Below are positions 51,878-63,129 of a stretch of 64,000 bases of DNA, piece after piece (the first letter of the stretch is position 1; every line of letters begins with the position of its first letter). The stretch is taken from positions 1 to 64,000 of the forward strand of contig JABCPU010000269.1 in NCBI GenBank assembly GCA_016800925.1, given 5' to 3'. Position numbers and translations under genes: made by a program. Source of the stretch: Suillus spraguei (lineage: Eukaryota > Basidiomycota > Agaricomycetes > Boletales > Suillaceae). The notes beneath the pieces were generated by a model. That model did not search any database and was not told where the DNA came from. It saw nothing but the letters and a program-made list of their open reading frames with translations.

Positions 51878-54800
51878 TCAAGTGCTTGTGCGATTTGATT
51901 GACTGAAGAATAATAAGAGGGAGTGTTGCTTCTTATAAGCATTCAGGATTCGAGCGGAGTTCTTCAAGTTCTTTTCTGGGAGCCACTCATTATCTCCCGA
52001 TGAATATCCTTTCCAGGAAACAAGATAGCATCGGCGAATGCCGGTTCCTTTGTGGGAGAGAATAGCTTCTACTTTATATTCTTCTTCTTCTTCAATAATG
52101 TCAGGCAGTGGTTTGGCGAAGTTCGGGCCATGTACATCTGTTTTGCTATAGGATGATAAGACAGAAGCATGGAAAGTGGGATGAATTTTCCATTGTGGAG
52201 GGAGTTTGAGCATTAATGTGATGGGTGATAAGACATTGATGATCGGGAAAGGTCCATATCATTTCGGCGCAAGTTTCTGCGATGGGAGTTTGAGTCTAAG
52301 ATTAGTAGCAGATAGCCAGACCTTATCTCTGATCTTCCATGGAGTGTACTTTTCTCCTCGGGATCGTTCAGCCATTGTTTGCATCGCAATGTTATGGCAA
52401 GCAATTGCTTCTTCTCTTATCTTCTGCAGAGATCGTACTCGATCTTCTGCAGCAGGAACAGATGAGTTGGGGATTAGATGAGGGATGGCACATAGTTCGT
52501 ATCCCATCATCAGATAGAAGGGTGATGCATTCCTTGCATCATGTTTTCGATGGTTATGGACAAATTCAGCGATTGGTAGATGTTCTACCCAATCTTCAGG
52601 GTTGTTGCGGCAATAGATGCGTAGATATGTTTCAAGTTCTTGATTGACCCTTTCGGTCTGGCCATCAGTCTGTGGGTGATAAGCCATAGATGGGGCGATG
52701 ACATAGTCGAGAAGTCGGGCAAGCTCCTTGGAGAAGCGAGATAGGAACTGCGGGCTGTGATCTGAGATAACTTTGTCATGGAGTCCAAATCGACGATAAA
52801 CATATTTCAAGAATAATTTGGCAATGCCTTCGGAGGTGACGGTTTTCAGGCAAGGGATAATAATTACCCCCTTTGTAAGGCCATGGTCTACCATGACCAT
52901 GATACTGTCAAAGCCCCCGGAGAGGGGGAGGTCAGTGACAAGATCAACAGTGACCTGAGAAAAAGGCCGAGTCACAGATGAAGGGATTGGGGTAAGCGGA
53001 GGTTGAACAGGATGTGTATCCGCTTTCATTTGCTGACAAAGGGCGCAACCCTCTACGTATTTCCAATATAAGAGCCCATAGCGGCCACCAGGCTTCACGT
53101 TTAACAAGCTCTTCAGTTTTGAATCGACCAGGGTGACCCATGGTAGGATGATCATGATACCTTTTCAGGATATCGGGACGATGCGCCGGGGGAATGTAGG
53201 CACGATTCTTAAAATAGAGAACATTCTCCTCAATTGTCCAATCGGAAAGTGCCGACTTCATAGGGGGAAGACACACGCCATCAAGGGCGTCGGATGCGGT
53301 CCAAAAGACAGGGTCGTCAAGGGGGTCAGAGGATGATAAAACATCCTTTAGGTCGGTGTCAATAAGATGAATGAATAGAGCATCAGGGAGGAGGGTCTGG
53401 TCCTCGTTATCATCTTTGCCGGAGTCATAGTCGGGCTGGTGAGATAGTGCATCAGGTACTGCTAATTTAGTACCTGCAACGTGATGCAGTTCAATGTCGT
53501 AAATAGACAGAATCAGTTGCCAATGTGCTTGGCGACGGGTAAGCTTCTGTGCACTTTGAAAGTACAGAAGATTCTTATGGTCAGTGAATACCAGTACGGG
53601 GTGCGGGTTTCCTTCAAGATAATGATGCCATTCATTCAATGCCTGGATCACGGCAAGGAGTTCGCGATCAAAGATCTGATAATTGCGTTCTGCAGGGTTT
53701 AAAGACTGCGAGAGATATGTGCATGGGTGATAAACACCATTCTCGTCAGTCTGTAAGAGAACTCCGCCGGTTGCTACAAGTGAAGCATCGGTAGCAATAG
53801 CAAATTGTCAGGAAGGGTCAGGATTACGAAGTACTGGTTGGGATGTAAAGCGTCATTTCAGTTCTTCGAAGGTATCCATGCATTCGGTTGACCAATCAAA
53901 GGCCTTATCTTTCTTCGTTAATTCGATAAGGGGTCGGGCGATGTCAGAGTAGTGGGAAATAAACGTGCGGTAGAAGTTGCAAAAACCGAGGAATGACTGG
54001 ACATCTTTTACAGATTTCGGAACTGGCCATTTGGCGATTCCCTTGGTCTTGGCGGTATCCATAGCAACTTGTCCGGGACGGATTATCATTCCGAAGTATT
54101 CCACTTCTTCTGCATCAAAAGTGCATTTCTCCGGTTTCAGGAACAAGTGTTCCTTTCATATTTTCATCAAAACCCATCTGGTTCATTCGCGGTGTTCTGC
54201 CATTGTTGTAGAGAAAATCAGGATATCGTCCATGTAGATAACCATCCATCCTTCATTGATTTCTTGTTGGAAGGTTCGATTCATGTACGCTTGGAAAGTT
54301 GCCGGGGAGTTACAGAGGCCAAAGAACATGACGTTTGGTTCAAAGAGGCCGAATTCCGTAGTAAATGCTGCTTTCCAGCAATCATCAGGATGGATGCGAA
54401 TATTGTTATAACCGGACCGGATATCCATTTTCGTAAAGAACCGTGCATTGTGAAGACATGCAACAAGGGAGATGGGGAGTGGGAGTGGATAGGCGTTTTT
54501 GACTGTCCAATCATTGATGTAGCGATAATTTGACAGGGATGCAATTCTCCACTCTTCTTTCCCACAAAGAAGAAGCCACTGGCTTGGGGTGACTTCGATT
54601 CTGAGATGAAACCTTTTGCAACATTTTCATCAATAAACATTTTGATGGCAGCGCGTTCTTTTTCCGATAGCGGGTAAACCTTAGACATGTGAGGAATAAA
54701 ACCGGGTTTAGTATCAATCCGATCATCAATACCAGGTCGTTCAGGAGGTAGTTTGTTTAATCCGTCTTTAGCAAAGATGTCTGCAAAGTCGTGCAAATAT

Positions 54801-56037
54801 TCCAGGACCAATTCTTCAAAGGATTTCTCCTTCTTCTTCTCCTTCTCATCTGTAGCGAATTCCTGAGCCTTATTGCTGTATTTCGGAGGAGGAAGGGAGT
54901 TTGTGGAATAGTTGGGGAGTTGTTCGAATTGGGAAGTTCCATCTCATGTAAGGGGTGTATCCATGGATACTTCTTCGATGATTCTCATGCTAATTCCATC
55001 TGTATCGTATTCCACAAGGAATTCTTGTTCTCCGAGCTCATAAGAGGAAATCTCTCGTACTTCTGGCATGTGCCAGACATCTTGCATAGTGTTGAATTGA
55101 TCATCATCCTCTGTTGGGATCAACAAGGGCACGGGTTCTTCTTTGTCAGGGATTTCTTCAATTGATGCGGAAGGGGTTTGAAAAGTTTTCGGGGGAACAT
55201 AGAATTTGGATAGTTTCGGTACGTTTGTATCTCGTCCAGGGATTTCCTCTTCCGCTTTTCTCTTCCCATACTTCTGTTCTTCTATTGGCCGTTGCTCAAT
55301 AGGTTCTGGTCTGATCCGGTACTCGGGCTCGGATTCGTTCTTGTGCTTTTCTGTGCGAGGAATCGGTGATACTGCTCGCAGCAGTTGTACACAGGGAGTG
55401 GGGTCTGTAGTACACAGCATTCGTACCTCAGGTTCAGGATTCTGTGGAACATTAGGAATAGGAGAGACGATGAGGGATCTCGGAAGTTGTGAATGTTGCC
55501 ATTTCTTGGGATGGCAGTGAAAGGCCAGGGGCATTCCGTTCTTCTTCCGATCGGTATCTACGTTGATTTCAATTTCATCTGATTTGTCGTTTGAGGGAGG
55601 ATGAGTGTTTCAGCGGCCCAATCTATACTTGGGTTCATTGCGTGTAACCACGGAATTCCCAGAAGGATTTGATCTCTTCTTCCTAGTTTAGTGATATTGA
55701 ATTTTCCATACATGGTTCATTCATCAATTTTGACCACTAGGAGACAGTAGTGCATGATTGGTCCTCCTTTGATAAGAGTTCCATCTGCCATAGTAACTTG
55801 AAACGGTGTTTTGAGTTTTCGTCATGTGATTTGATGGAGTTTCACAAATTTCTCGGAAATAAATGTTCCTGCTGTGCCGGAGTCGATGACAGCAGGAGTG
55901 TCGACGAATTTTAAGCGAGTACGCGAGTGGAGGGTGATAGGGACACAAAGTTCTTTTCTTTCACCTACAGCGTGTACAAGTCTTAGTAATACATTGGGAG
56001 AAACATACGTCGAATCCTTGTTTCTCCAATTCAAAAA
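51878..56037 (-). pseudogene. Gypsy A pol: protease, RT, RNase H, integrase, chromodomain
   Basis: Domain order on the minus strand is as follows. Protease is VIDSGTAGTFISEKFVKLHQ (about 55890). A long Pro/Glu-rich linker covers 55534-54944. RT has [49 protein letters not shown], the catalytic YMDD (near 54240) and FLGFCNFYRTFI. RNase H has LVFTDHKNLLYF. Integrase has the D,D,E set in VTVDLVTDLP, VISDHSPQF and DGQTERVNQELE. The chromodomain is [32 protein letters not shown] (about 52090-51990). Compared with B or C, stops at 55822, 55717, about 54155, 53853, about 53805 and about 52257 are TGA where the sister copy has CGA. The element is dead but recently whole. Confidence 0.88.
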
Positions 56038-56866
56038 TCCTCTACAAGCCACCTTACAGTTTCTTCTTCTTCTTCGTCTTTAACCTCAGTTTGATGGAGT
56101 GGAGTTTTCTTCTTTCTTTCTGGACAATTATGAATACGGTGTCCAGTCTTCTTGCATCCGAAGCATTGTCCTTTTTTCATACATTCGGATCTCTCCATAT
56201 CGGAGATTTGATCTACGACCATCGCATTGGAGTCACGATTAGGTATGTAACGCGCGTTTCCATAGTTCTTCTTCTTCTGCTGCAGAGCATGACATGCTCA
56301 TAACGCTTGCAGATGGTGGTGGGAGTTGTCGATGGAAACACATTGCAATACAACATCACGGAATACTTCTGAGACATCTCCTGGTGCGAAAAGCTTGGTA
56401 AGGATACCCAGATTGAGGCCATCTTGGAAGAATTGAATCTTGGTTGCATTATCGGTGATGTGGGCCTTGGCTGCAAGTGCCTCAAAGTCGGCGATGTAGG
56501 TATGGAGATCACCGCTCCTTGTTTGAGGTCCCTGAGTTTTGTTAGTGCGGTTCCTTTGGTATCCACTGGTTCGAAGGCTTCTTTGAAACTTTTCATAAAA
56601 TCCTGCAATGTCCCGTAACCAACTTTTTGTCCAGAGGTATCGGTTGACTGAGCATGAGCAAGGAATTGCTCTTTCCAAGATTTGGCGTTTTTCTCGGTCA
56701 TGAAGGATGTAATGAAAATGATCTTCTGCTTATCAGTGGTGTAAAGCTTTTCGTTGATATCGAAGCACAGATTGCATGATTGGATGAATTCGCGAGAGTT
56801 GTCGTGATCTCCATCAAAACCGGTTGGGAGACTAATTTTGTATTCGAATTCCTTGGTGGTCGTCAT
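56031..56866 (-). pseudogene. Gypsy A gag (frameshifted)
   Basis: ATG 56866 opens MTTTKEFEYKISLPTGFDGD, followed by EFIQSCNLCFDINEKLYTTD and WKEQFLAHAQSTDTSGQKVG, the capsid part. After LRDLKQG one base is missing relative to gag B (near 56510), and the text continues in the next frame (DLHTYIADFEALAAKAHITD). The CCHC knuckle CFGCKKTGHRIHNC is at about 56175-56135, and gag ends VEDF-TGA at 56031. The gag stop overlaps pol at a T5 run. Confidence 0.88.
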
Positions 56867-56994
56867 GATGGTGGTTCGTCTGATGAGTTATACTTTCTCG
56901 GTGCCTACATGTGCTGTCTTGCTGTCCGTTAGGGCTTTATCAGGGTTCAGGGTCAAAGACTAGATAGTCGACGATCAGGTGGACTTTAATCTTT

Positions 56995-57295
56995 TGTTAT
57001 GAACTGGGGTGGCATCACCAGCAACAGTGAAAAGACACTGACGGTCTGCTGGGAGGTTCTTACAATGTCCAGAAGAGGACAAGGTGAAAGTACAAAGAAT
57101 GCGTTCCAAGTACGATCAAGGGTTCGCCTCAAAGACAAGTCTAAGAGGTTCTATGAGAATAGAGACTAAGGCTAAGGAGTGCTTAGACTTAGAGACGATT
57201 CAAGACGACTTAGGTTGGAGGCCTAAGCAAAGGATATTCCAGGTAAAACCCAGTAAGATTAAAGTAAAGTATACAAGCATAATACAATGTGCTTA
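56995..57295 (-). repeat. 5' LTR of gypsy A, truncated by insertion of B
   Basis: Matches 49876 to about 50177 and stops at GTGCTTA. The following TGTTACAATCG is the terminus of LTR B. The missing about 175 nt should lie beyond B. Confidence 0.88.
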
Positions 57296-57769
57296 TGTTA
57301 CAATCGTACGTGCCCCTATTCATTTTTCTACTTCATTTACTCTTTGTATTACGTAACAAGACTCTGACTCATATGCTCAACGCATCTGTACTATAGTTAC
57401 CTTCCTTATTTGGATACGCACTTATGTTCCCACGTCTCTCTTGGTCCGTGCGCACATATTGGCCTATTTAAGCACATTGTACTTGTAGTAGATTCTTTAC
57501 TTTAATCTTACTGGGTTTTACCTAGAATCTCCTTCACTTAGGCCTCCAACCTAAGTCGTCTTGAATCGTCTCTAAGTCTAAGCACTCCTTAGCCTTAGTC
57601 TCTATTCTCATAGAACCTCTTAGACTTGTCTTTGAGGCGAACCCTTGATCGTACTCGGAACGCATTCCTTGTACTTTCACCTTGTCCTCTTCTGGACATT
57701 GTAAGAACCTCCCAGCAGACCGTCAGTGTCTTTTCACTGTCACTGGTGACGCCACCCCAGTTCATAACA
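57296..57769 (+). repeat. 5' LTR of gypsy B (474 bp)
   Basis: Begins TGTTACAATCGTACG and ends CAGTTCATAACA. Full length and reversed relative to the LTRs of A and C. With the truncated LTR of A it forms an inverted pair. Confidence 0.92.
57465..57509 (+). promoter_or_regulatory. LTR promoter: TATA-like box and inferred transcript start
   Basis: TATTTAA at 57465-57471 lies 28-34 nt upstream of ACTTTAATCTT at 57499-57509. The latter is complementary to the primer site beyond the LTR, so it is proposed as the 5' end of the transcript (start of R). Confidence 0.6.
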
Positions 57770-57770
57770 A

Positions 57771-57781
57771 AAGATTAAAGT
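57771..57781 (+). promoter_or_regulatory. Primer binding site, complementary to the LTR R region (self-priming)
   Basis: AAGATTAAAGT starts 2 nt after the LTR end and is an 11-nt perfect complement of ACTTTAATCTT at 57499-57509. In Tf1/sushi-type elements the 5' end of the mRNA itself folds back on such a site and primes reverse transcription. The same AAGATTAAAGT follows the LTR of A on the minus strand (about 56993-56983). I did not recognise a match to a tRNA 3' end. Confidence 0.7.
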
Positions 57782-57969
57782 CATATTTTGATCGTCGACT
57801 ATCCAGTCTTCGACCCAGAACCCTGATCGCTTAGATCAGCATACTAGCGTACGCATACGCTGAGCAGATTGTCAAGAGAAGCCCTCTGACAGAAGACAAG
57901 CCCTAACGGACAGCAAGACAGCGCGTGTAGGCACTGAGAAAGCATAACTCATCAGAAGAATTATCAAAC

Positions 57970-58806
57970 ATGGCGACCAAAGAATTTGAATACAAGATCG
58001 GTCAACCAAACGGTTTTGATGGAGATCGTGATAACTCTCGCGAATTTATCCAGTCGTGCAACTTGCACTTTGACATCAACGAAAAGCTTTACACCACCGA
58101 GAAACAGAAGATCATTTTTATAACATCCTTCATGACCGAGAAGAATGCCAAATCTTGGAAAGAACAATTCCTAGAACATGCCCAATCAACCGACACCTCT
58201 GGACAAAAAGTTGGTTATGGGACGATGGTGGATTTTATGAAAAGTTTCAAAGAAGCCTTCGAACCAGTGGATACCAAAGGAACCGCACTCACGAAACTCA
58301 GAGACCTTAAACAAGGAAGTGGAGATCTTCACACCTATGTCGCTGACTTTGAGGCACTTGCAGCCAAGGCTCAGATCACCGACAACGCGACGAAGATCCA
58401 GTTCTTCCAAGATGGCCTTAATTGGGGTATCCTCACAAAGCTTTTCGCAACAGGAGATGTCTCAGAAGTATTCAGAAATGTTGTGCTGCAATGCGTTGCT
58501 ATTGACAATGCCCATCATCATCTTCAAGCCATGAGGACACGTCATGCCCCACAACAGAAGAAGAAGAATTATGGAAACGCACGGTACATTCCGAACCGTG
58601 ATTCCAATGCAATGGTCATAGATCGAATCTCCGATATGGAAAGATCAGAATGCATGAAGAAGGGACAATGCTTTGGATGTAAGAAGACAGGACATCGCAT
58701 TCATAATTGTCCTGACAGAAAGAAGAGAACCCCACTCCGACAAACTGAAGTCAAGGAAGGGGAAGACGATGAAGAAACAGTAAGGCGGATTGTAGCGGAT
58801 TTTTGA
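57970..58806 (+). CDS. Gypsy B gag, intact
   Basis: A 278-residue frame from ATG 57970. It reads MATKEFEYKIGQPNGFDGDR, EFIQSCNLHFDINEKLYTTE, AKSWKEQFLEHAQSTDTSGQ and LHTYVADFEALAAKAQITDN, a Ty3-type capsid fold. The basic nucleocapsid part follows with one CCHC knuckle, CFGCKKTGHRIHNC (about 58668-58710). It ends VADF-TGA. It forms the retrotransposon particle and packages RNA. This is the only fully open gag in the window. The frame ends in GATTTTTGA, at which the pol frame begins in -1. Confidence 0.93.
   Translation: MATKEFEYKIGQPNGFDGDRDNSREFIQSCNLHFDINEKLYTTEKQKIIFITSFMTEKNAKSWKEQFLEHAQSTDTSGQKVGYGTMVDFMKSFKEAFEPVDTKGTALTKLRDLKQGSGDLHTYVADFEALAAKAQITDNATKIQFFQDGLNWGILTKLFATGDVSEVFRNVVLQCVAIDNAHHHLQAMRTRHAPQQKKKNYGNARYIPNRDSNAMVIDRISDMERSECMKKGQCFGCKKTGHRIHNCPDRKKRTPLRQTEVKEGEDDEETVRRIVADF
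58797..58806 (+). promoter_or_regulatory. Candidate -1 ribosomal frameshift site at the gag-pol junction
   Basis: The gag frame reads GAT TTT TGA. Reading the same bases in -1 gives GGA TTT TTG and opens into WRNKDSTYV of pol. Element A has the same GGATTTTTGA at 56038-56031 (minus). A T5 run on the stop codon, shared by two copies, fits programmed slippage. Confidence 0.55.
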
Positions 58807-61110
58807 CTTGGAGAAACAAAGACTCGACGTATGTTTCTCCCAATGTGTTACCAAGACTTGTACACGCTGTTGGTGAAAGAAAAGAACTTCGTGTCCCATC
58901 ACACTTCATTCGCGTACTTGTTTAAAATCCGTCGACACCACCGCTGTGATTGATTCAGGCGCAGCTGGAACATTCATCTCTGAAGAGTTTGTGAAACTCC
59001 ACCAAATCACACGACGAAAACTCAAGACACCGTTTCGAGTTACTACGGCAGATGGAACCCTTATAAAAGGAGGACCAATCACACACTATTGTCTCCTAGT
59101 GGTCAAAATTGATGAACGAACCATGTATGGAAAATTCAATATCACCAAACTAGGAAGAAGAGATCAAATCCTTCTGGGAATCCGTGGTTATGAGCAATGA
59201 ACCCAAATATAGATTGGGCACTGAAACACTCATCCTTCCTCGCACAACGAAATGGACGAAATCAAATTGATATAGATACAGATCGGAAGAAAAAGGATTG
59301 CCCCGACTTTTCAATCATCATTCCAAATGGCAATATTCCCGCCTTCCGCGATCTTTGTCCCCTCTCCAATTGATGTTTCAGACCCGGAACCTGAAGTACG
59401 AATGCCACGTACTATAGACCCTACCCCACATGTACAACTGCCAGATCAGTGTCACCAATTCCCCGCGCAGAAAAGCGCAAGAATGAATCCGAGCCCGAGC
59501 ATCAGGCTGGACTAGAACCTATTGAGCAACGACCAATAGATGAACAGAAGCACGGAAAAAGAAAAGCTGAAGAAGAGATCCCCGGACGAGATACCAACGT
59601 ACCGAAATTATCAAGTTCTATGTACCCCGAAAACTCTTCAACAAACTCCCTCGGCTTCAATGGAAGAAATCCCCGATGAAAATGAACCCATGCCCTCATT
59701 GATCCCAACAGAGGATGATGAAAATTCAACACCATGCAAGATGTCTGCATACACCGGAAGTCCGTGAGATCTCCTCCTACGAACTTGGCGATGGAGAATT
59801 CCTTGTGGAATATGACGCTGATGGAGTTAGCATGAGAATCATAGAAGAAGTTTCCATGGACACGCCCCTCACACATGATGGAACTTCTCAATTCGAACAA
59901 CTCTCCAACTACTCCACAATTCCCTTCCTCCTCTAAAATACAGTAAACAAAGCACAGGAATTCGCCACGGATGAAAGAAGGAGAAGAAAAAGAAATCCTT
60001 TGAAGAATTGGTCCTGGACTATTTGCACGATTTTGCAGATGTCTTTGCTAAAGACGGATTAACAAACTACCCCTGAACGCCCTGGTATTGATCATCGGAT
60101 TGACACTAAACCCGGTTTTATCCCTCGCACGTCTAAGGTTTACCCGCTATTGGAAAAAGAACGCGCTGCCGTCAAAACGTTTATTGATGAAAAGTTGCAA
60201 AAGGTTTTATCTCAGAATCGAAGTCACCCCAAGCTAGCGGCTTCTTTTTTGTGGGAAAGAAGAGGGAGAATTGCGTCCCTGTCAAGATTATCGCTACATC
60301 AATGACTGGACAGTAAAGAACGCCTATCCGCTTCCACTCCCTATCTCCCTTGTTGCACTCTTCACAACGCACAGTTCTTTACGAAAATGGATATCCGGTC
60401 CGGTTATAACAATATTCGCATCCATCCCGATGATCGCTGGAAAGCGGCTTTTACTACGGAATTCGCCTTTTTGAACGAACGTCATGTTCTTTGGCCTTTG
60501 CAATTCACCGGCAACTTTCCAGGCATACATGAATCGCACCTTTCAACAAGAAATCAACGAAGGATGGATGGTTATCTACATGGACGATATCCTGATTTTC
60601 TCTACAACAATGGCGAACACCGCGAATGAACTAGACGAGTTTTGATGAAGATACGAAAAGAACATCTGTTCTTGAAACCGGAGAAATGTACCTTCGATGC
60701 AGAAGAAGTAGAATATCTCAGAATGATAATTCGCCCCAGACAAGTTGCTATGGATATGCCAAAACCAAGGGAATTTCCGAATGGCAGTCTCGAAATCTGT
60801 AAAAGATGTTCGGTCATTCCTCGGCTTTTGCAACTTCTACCACACGTTCATTTCCCATTATTCTGACATCGCCCAACCCCTTATCGATTTGACAAAGAAA
60901 GATAAGGCCTTTGACTGGTCAACTGAATGTATGGACACCTTCGAGGAATTGAAACGACGCTTCACATCCCAACCGGTACTTCGTAACCCTGATCCATCCC
61001 GACAATTTGCCATTGCTACTGACGCTTCACTCATAGCAACTGGGGGAGTTCTCCTACAGACTGATGAAATGGTGTTTATCACCCATGTGCATATCTCTCA
61101 CAGTCTTTGA
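58807..61110 (+). pseudogene. Gypsy B pol, broken
   Basis: Protease is VIDSGAAGTFISEEFVKLHQ (58940-59000), open to 59200. The linker at 59327-59930 shows several small indels against A. RT fragments cover 60100-60870 (PLLEKERAA-like text, [25 protein letters not shown] where A has YMDD text in another frame, EKCTFDAEEVEY). RT/RNase H text SFLGFCNFYHTFISHYSDIA and ATDASLIATGGVLLQTDE runs to 61110. Breaks are mainly frameshifts, unlike A, whose breaks are mostly CGA-to-TGA. The frame is cut by the LTR of C at 61115. Confidence 0.82.
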
Positions 61111-61114
61111 ACCC

Positions 61115-61588
61115 TGTTACGAACTGGGGTGGCGTCACCAGCGACAGTGAAAAGACACAGACGGTCTGCTGGGAAGTTCTTACAATGTCCAAAAGAGGAC
61201 AAGGTGAAAGTACAAGGAACGCGTTCCGAGTACGATCAAGGGTTCAGCCTCAAAGACAAGTCTAAGAGGTATCCACGAGAATAGAGACTAAGGCTAAGGA
61301 GTGCTTAGACTTAGAGACGATTCAAGACGACTTAGGTTGGAGATCTAAGCGAAGGAGATTCCAGGTAAAACCCAGTAAGATTAAAGTAAGGAATCTACTA
61401 CAAGTACACCGTGCTTAAATAGGCCAATATGTGCGCACGGACCAGGAGAGACGTGAGAATGTATGTGCGTATCCAAAGAAGGAAGGCAACTATAGTGCAG
61501 ATGCGTTGAGCATATGAGTCAGAGTCACGTTACGTAATATACAAGGTAAATGAGTAGAAAATGAATAGGGGCACGTACAATTGTAACA
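61115..61588 (-). repeat. 3' LTR of gypsy C (474 bp)
   Basis: Begins TGTTACGAACTGGGG and ends ACAATTGTAACA on the plus strand. Full length, same orientation as the LTR at 49876. Confidence 0.92.
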
Positions 61589-61602
61589 TTACCCCCTTTT
61601 TA
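61589..61602 (-). promoter_or_regulatory. Polypurine tract of gypsy C
   Basis: The minus-strand text AAAAAGGGGGTAA adjoins the LTR terminus TGTTAC, as in element A. Confidence 0.75.
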
Positions 61603-61620
61603 CACGTAAAGTCACCGACT

Positions 61621-63077
61621 TTACTCATCTTGGTTCGCATAGTAAACGGGATCATCACTCCACTCGTAGTCTTCGTCAGCAAAGGACCCACTCCTCATAT
61701 ACGCGGCTTCTTCAAGACCAGCGCGTCGTTTAGAATCCCTCTTCTTCTCTGCCTGAATTCGTTCATTGTCAAGTTGTTGCTCCCAAGAATGAAGTGCGTC
61801 ATAGAATCCTTCGTCCTTCCAGGTTAACTCAAAGGGGGAGGTCCAACTCGTCGAGGACAATAGATGGACAAGTGAGTAGGCGACCAAAGTCTGCAAACCT
61901 TGCACTGATATTCCGCACAGTTCTTCTGGCGATGTCCAAGTAGTCCACAGACACGACATTTCATGTTTTCATCAGGGTTGGAATGGACTTTGCGTAGAGG
62001 TGATGGTGAGATGATAGGTGTGGGGCTGGTGGATCTGGCGCGTTTCTTCCCCTTATTCCTCCTCATACGTTTCAATGCAAGGGTATTGTTACGCCTGAGC
62101 TGCGTCTGCTGAGCAGGAGTTAGAGCGTATGCTGATTCAGGGAGGTCAGGAGTGGTTCCTCTTTCAGCGACCGCAAGGAGTTCGTTAGAGGACGAAGGGA
62201 AGTGACGCCGAAGTCTTTAACTAGACTGGTGAGACGGGGTCCATTGGACAAAATGATGACGGAATAGACATAGGGGGATGAATGTGTAGATCACGAAGTC
62301 GGGGCCAAGCATTATCAGCTCAGTGGCAGGGATCTTAGTAATTTTGCGGCCTCACACTGCTCTTCTGTGCAAGGTTCATACAGCCACGCGGGATGGTCAA
62401 GAGAGACTATAACGGGAGATGGTGAGGTCGGTTTCTCGATAGGAGACGGGGTTCTGGGGAGGCGAGGTTGGCTTGTGTTTGTAGATGGTAATGGCTTCTT
62501 CGACTAAGTTTCTGGCTGCTCTAGTCTCAGCGACTGATTGCTGGATGGTTTCGACGACTGTGTTGGTAAGCTGCCCGATCTCTTGAACAGCAGTGCATAA
62601 GCCAGCAAGGGCGTCAACACTAGAATACACACGCGAAGAAGAGGGTACTGGAATAGGAAGTGGCGTATCTTCCTGCGGAGAGGGAGGTCGAGCAACACCT
62701 GCTCGACGTTTGGCCACGATGTGAATAGCTTCTTCAACATTGCTTTTAAAAGAACTGAGAAGCAACAGCATAGCGTAAGAACGAATACGTTTTTGAAGAT
62801 GTAGGAAGCGTTGATGGAATGTAGATCGGTAGTTTCCTTAGCTGTGGCTTCAATGAGAGCGGCGGTGCGGATAATGTTGACGAGGAGGAGGGCTGGGAAG
62901 GCGCCTTTTCTGTGAGGATTCTTTCAATTTCAAGGGAATGTCCTTCACATAGAAGGGCGGCTTCGATGTAAGAGGTATTGTCGATTTCTGTAGTGAGGGT
63001 CCGTAGTTTTCAACATCAGAGTCGGAGTTATCGTTGGCAATGGTAACAGGGGTGATGTAAGCAGTGGGGAAAGACAT
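61621..63077 (-). pseudogene. Extra 3' ORF (ORF3) of gypsy C
   Basis: ATG 63077 opens MSFPTAYITPVTIANDNSDS, matching ORF3 of A. It continues through FKSNVEEAIHIVAKRRAGVA and VQEIGQLTNTVVETIQQSV, here in one frame across the point where A is shifted. Next come a basic KRMRRNKGKKRARS patch, CRVCGLLGHRQKNC and CKVCRLWSPTHLSIYC, then EEAAYMRSGSFADEDYEWSD to TAA 61621. Frame changes near 63000, 62840, 62400, 62200 and 61830 break it. Its end lies 33 nt from the LTR, so the ORF belongs to the element. The role is unknown; the paired zinc knuckles suggest RNA or DNA binding. Confidence 0.75.
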
Positions 63078-63129
63078 TTCGATGGTGGTAGTTGATCAAG
63101 TGCTAGTGTGAGTTGATTGACTGAAGAAT

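Larger units (their letters stand above)
49876..57295 (-). mobile_element. Ty3/gypsy chromovirus A (minus strand), mutated
   Basis: The element runs right to left: partial 5' LTR (57295-56995), self-complementary primer site, gag, pol (protease, reverse transcriptase, RNase H, integrase, chromodomain), an extra 3' ORF, polypurine tract, and a 477-bp 3' LTR (50352-49876). LTR ends are TGTTAC/GTAACA. It has many CGA-to-TGA stops and several frameshifts. Its 5' LTR is broken at 57295, where element B begins. Confidence 0.9.
57296..61114 (+). mobile_element. Ty3/gypsy element B (plus strand), interrupted by element C
   Basis: The 5' LTR (57296-57769), leader, intact gag and broken pol run left to right. 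Pol stops at 61114 inside the reverse transcriptase/RNase H region, right after AGTCTTTGAACCC. The matching point in A continues directly, so C inserted here. The rest of B lies outside the window. Confidence 0.88.
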
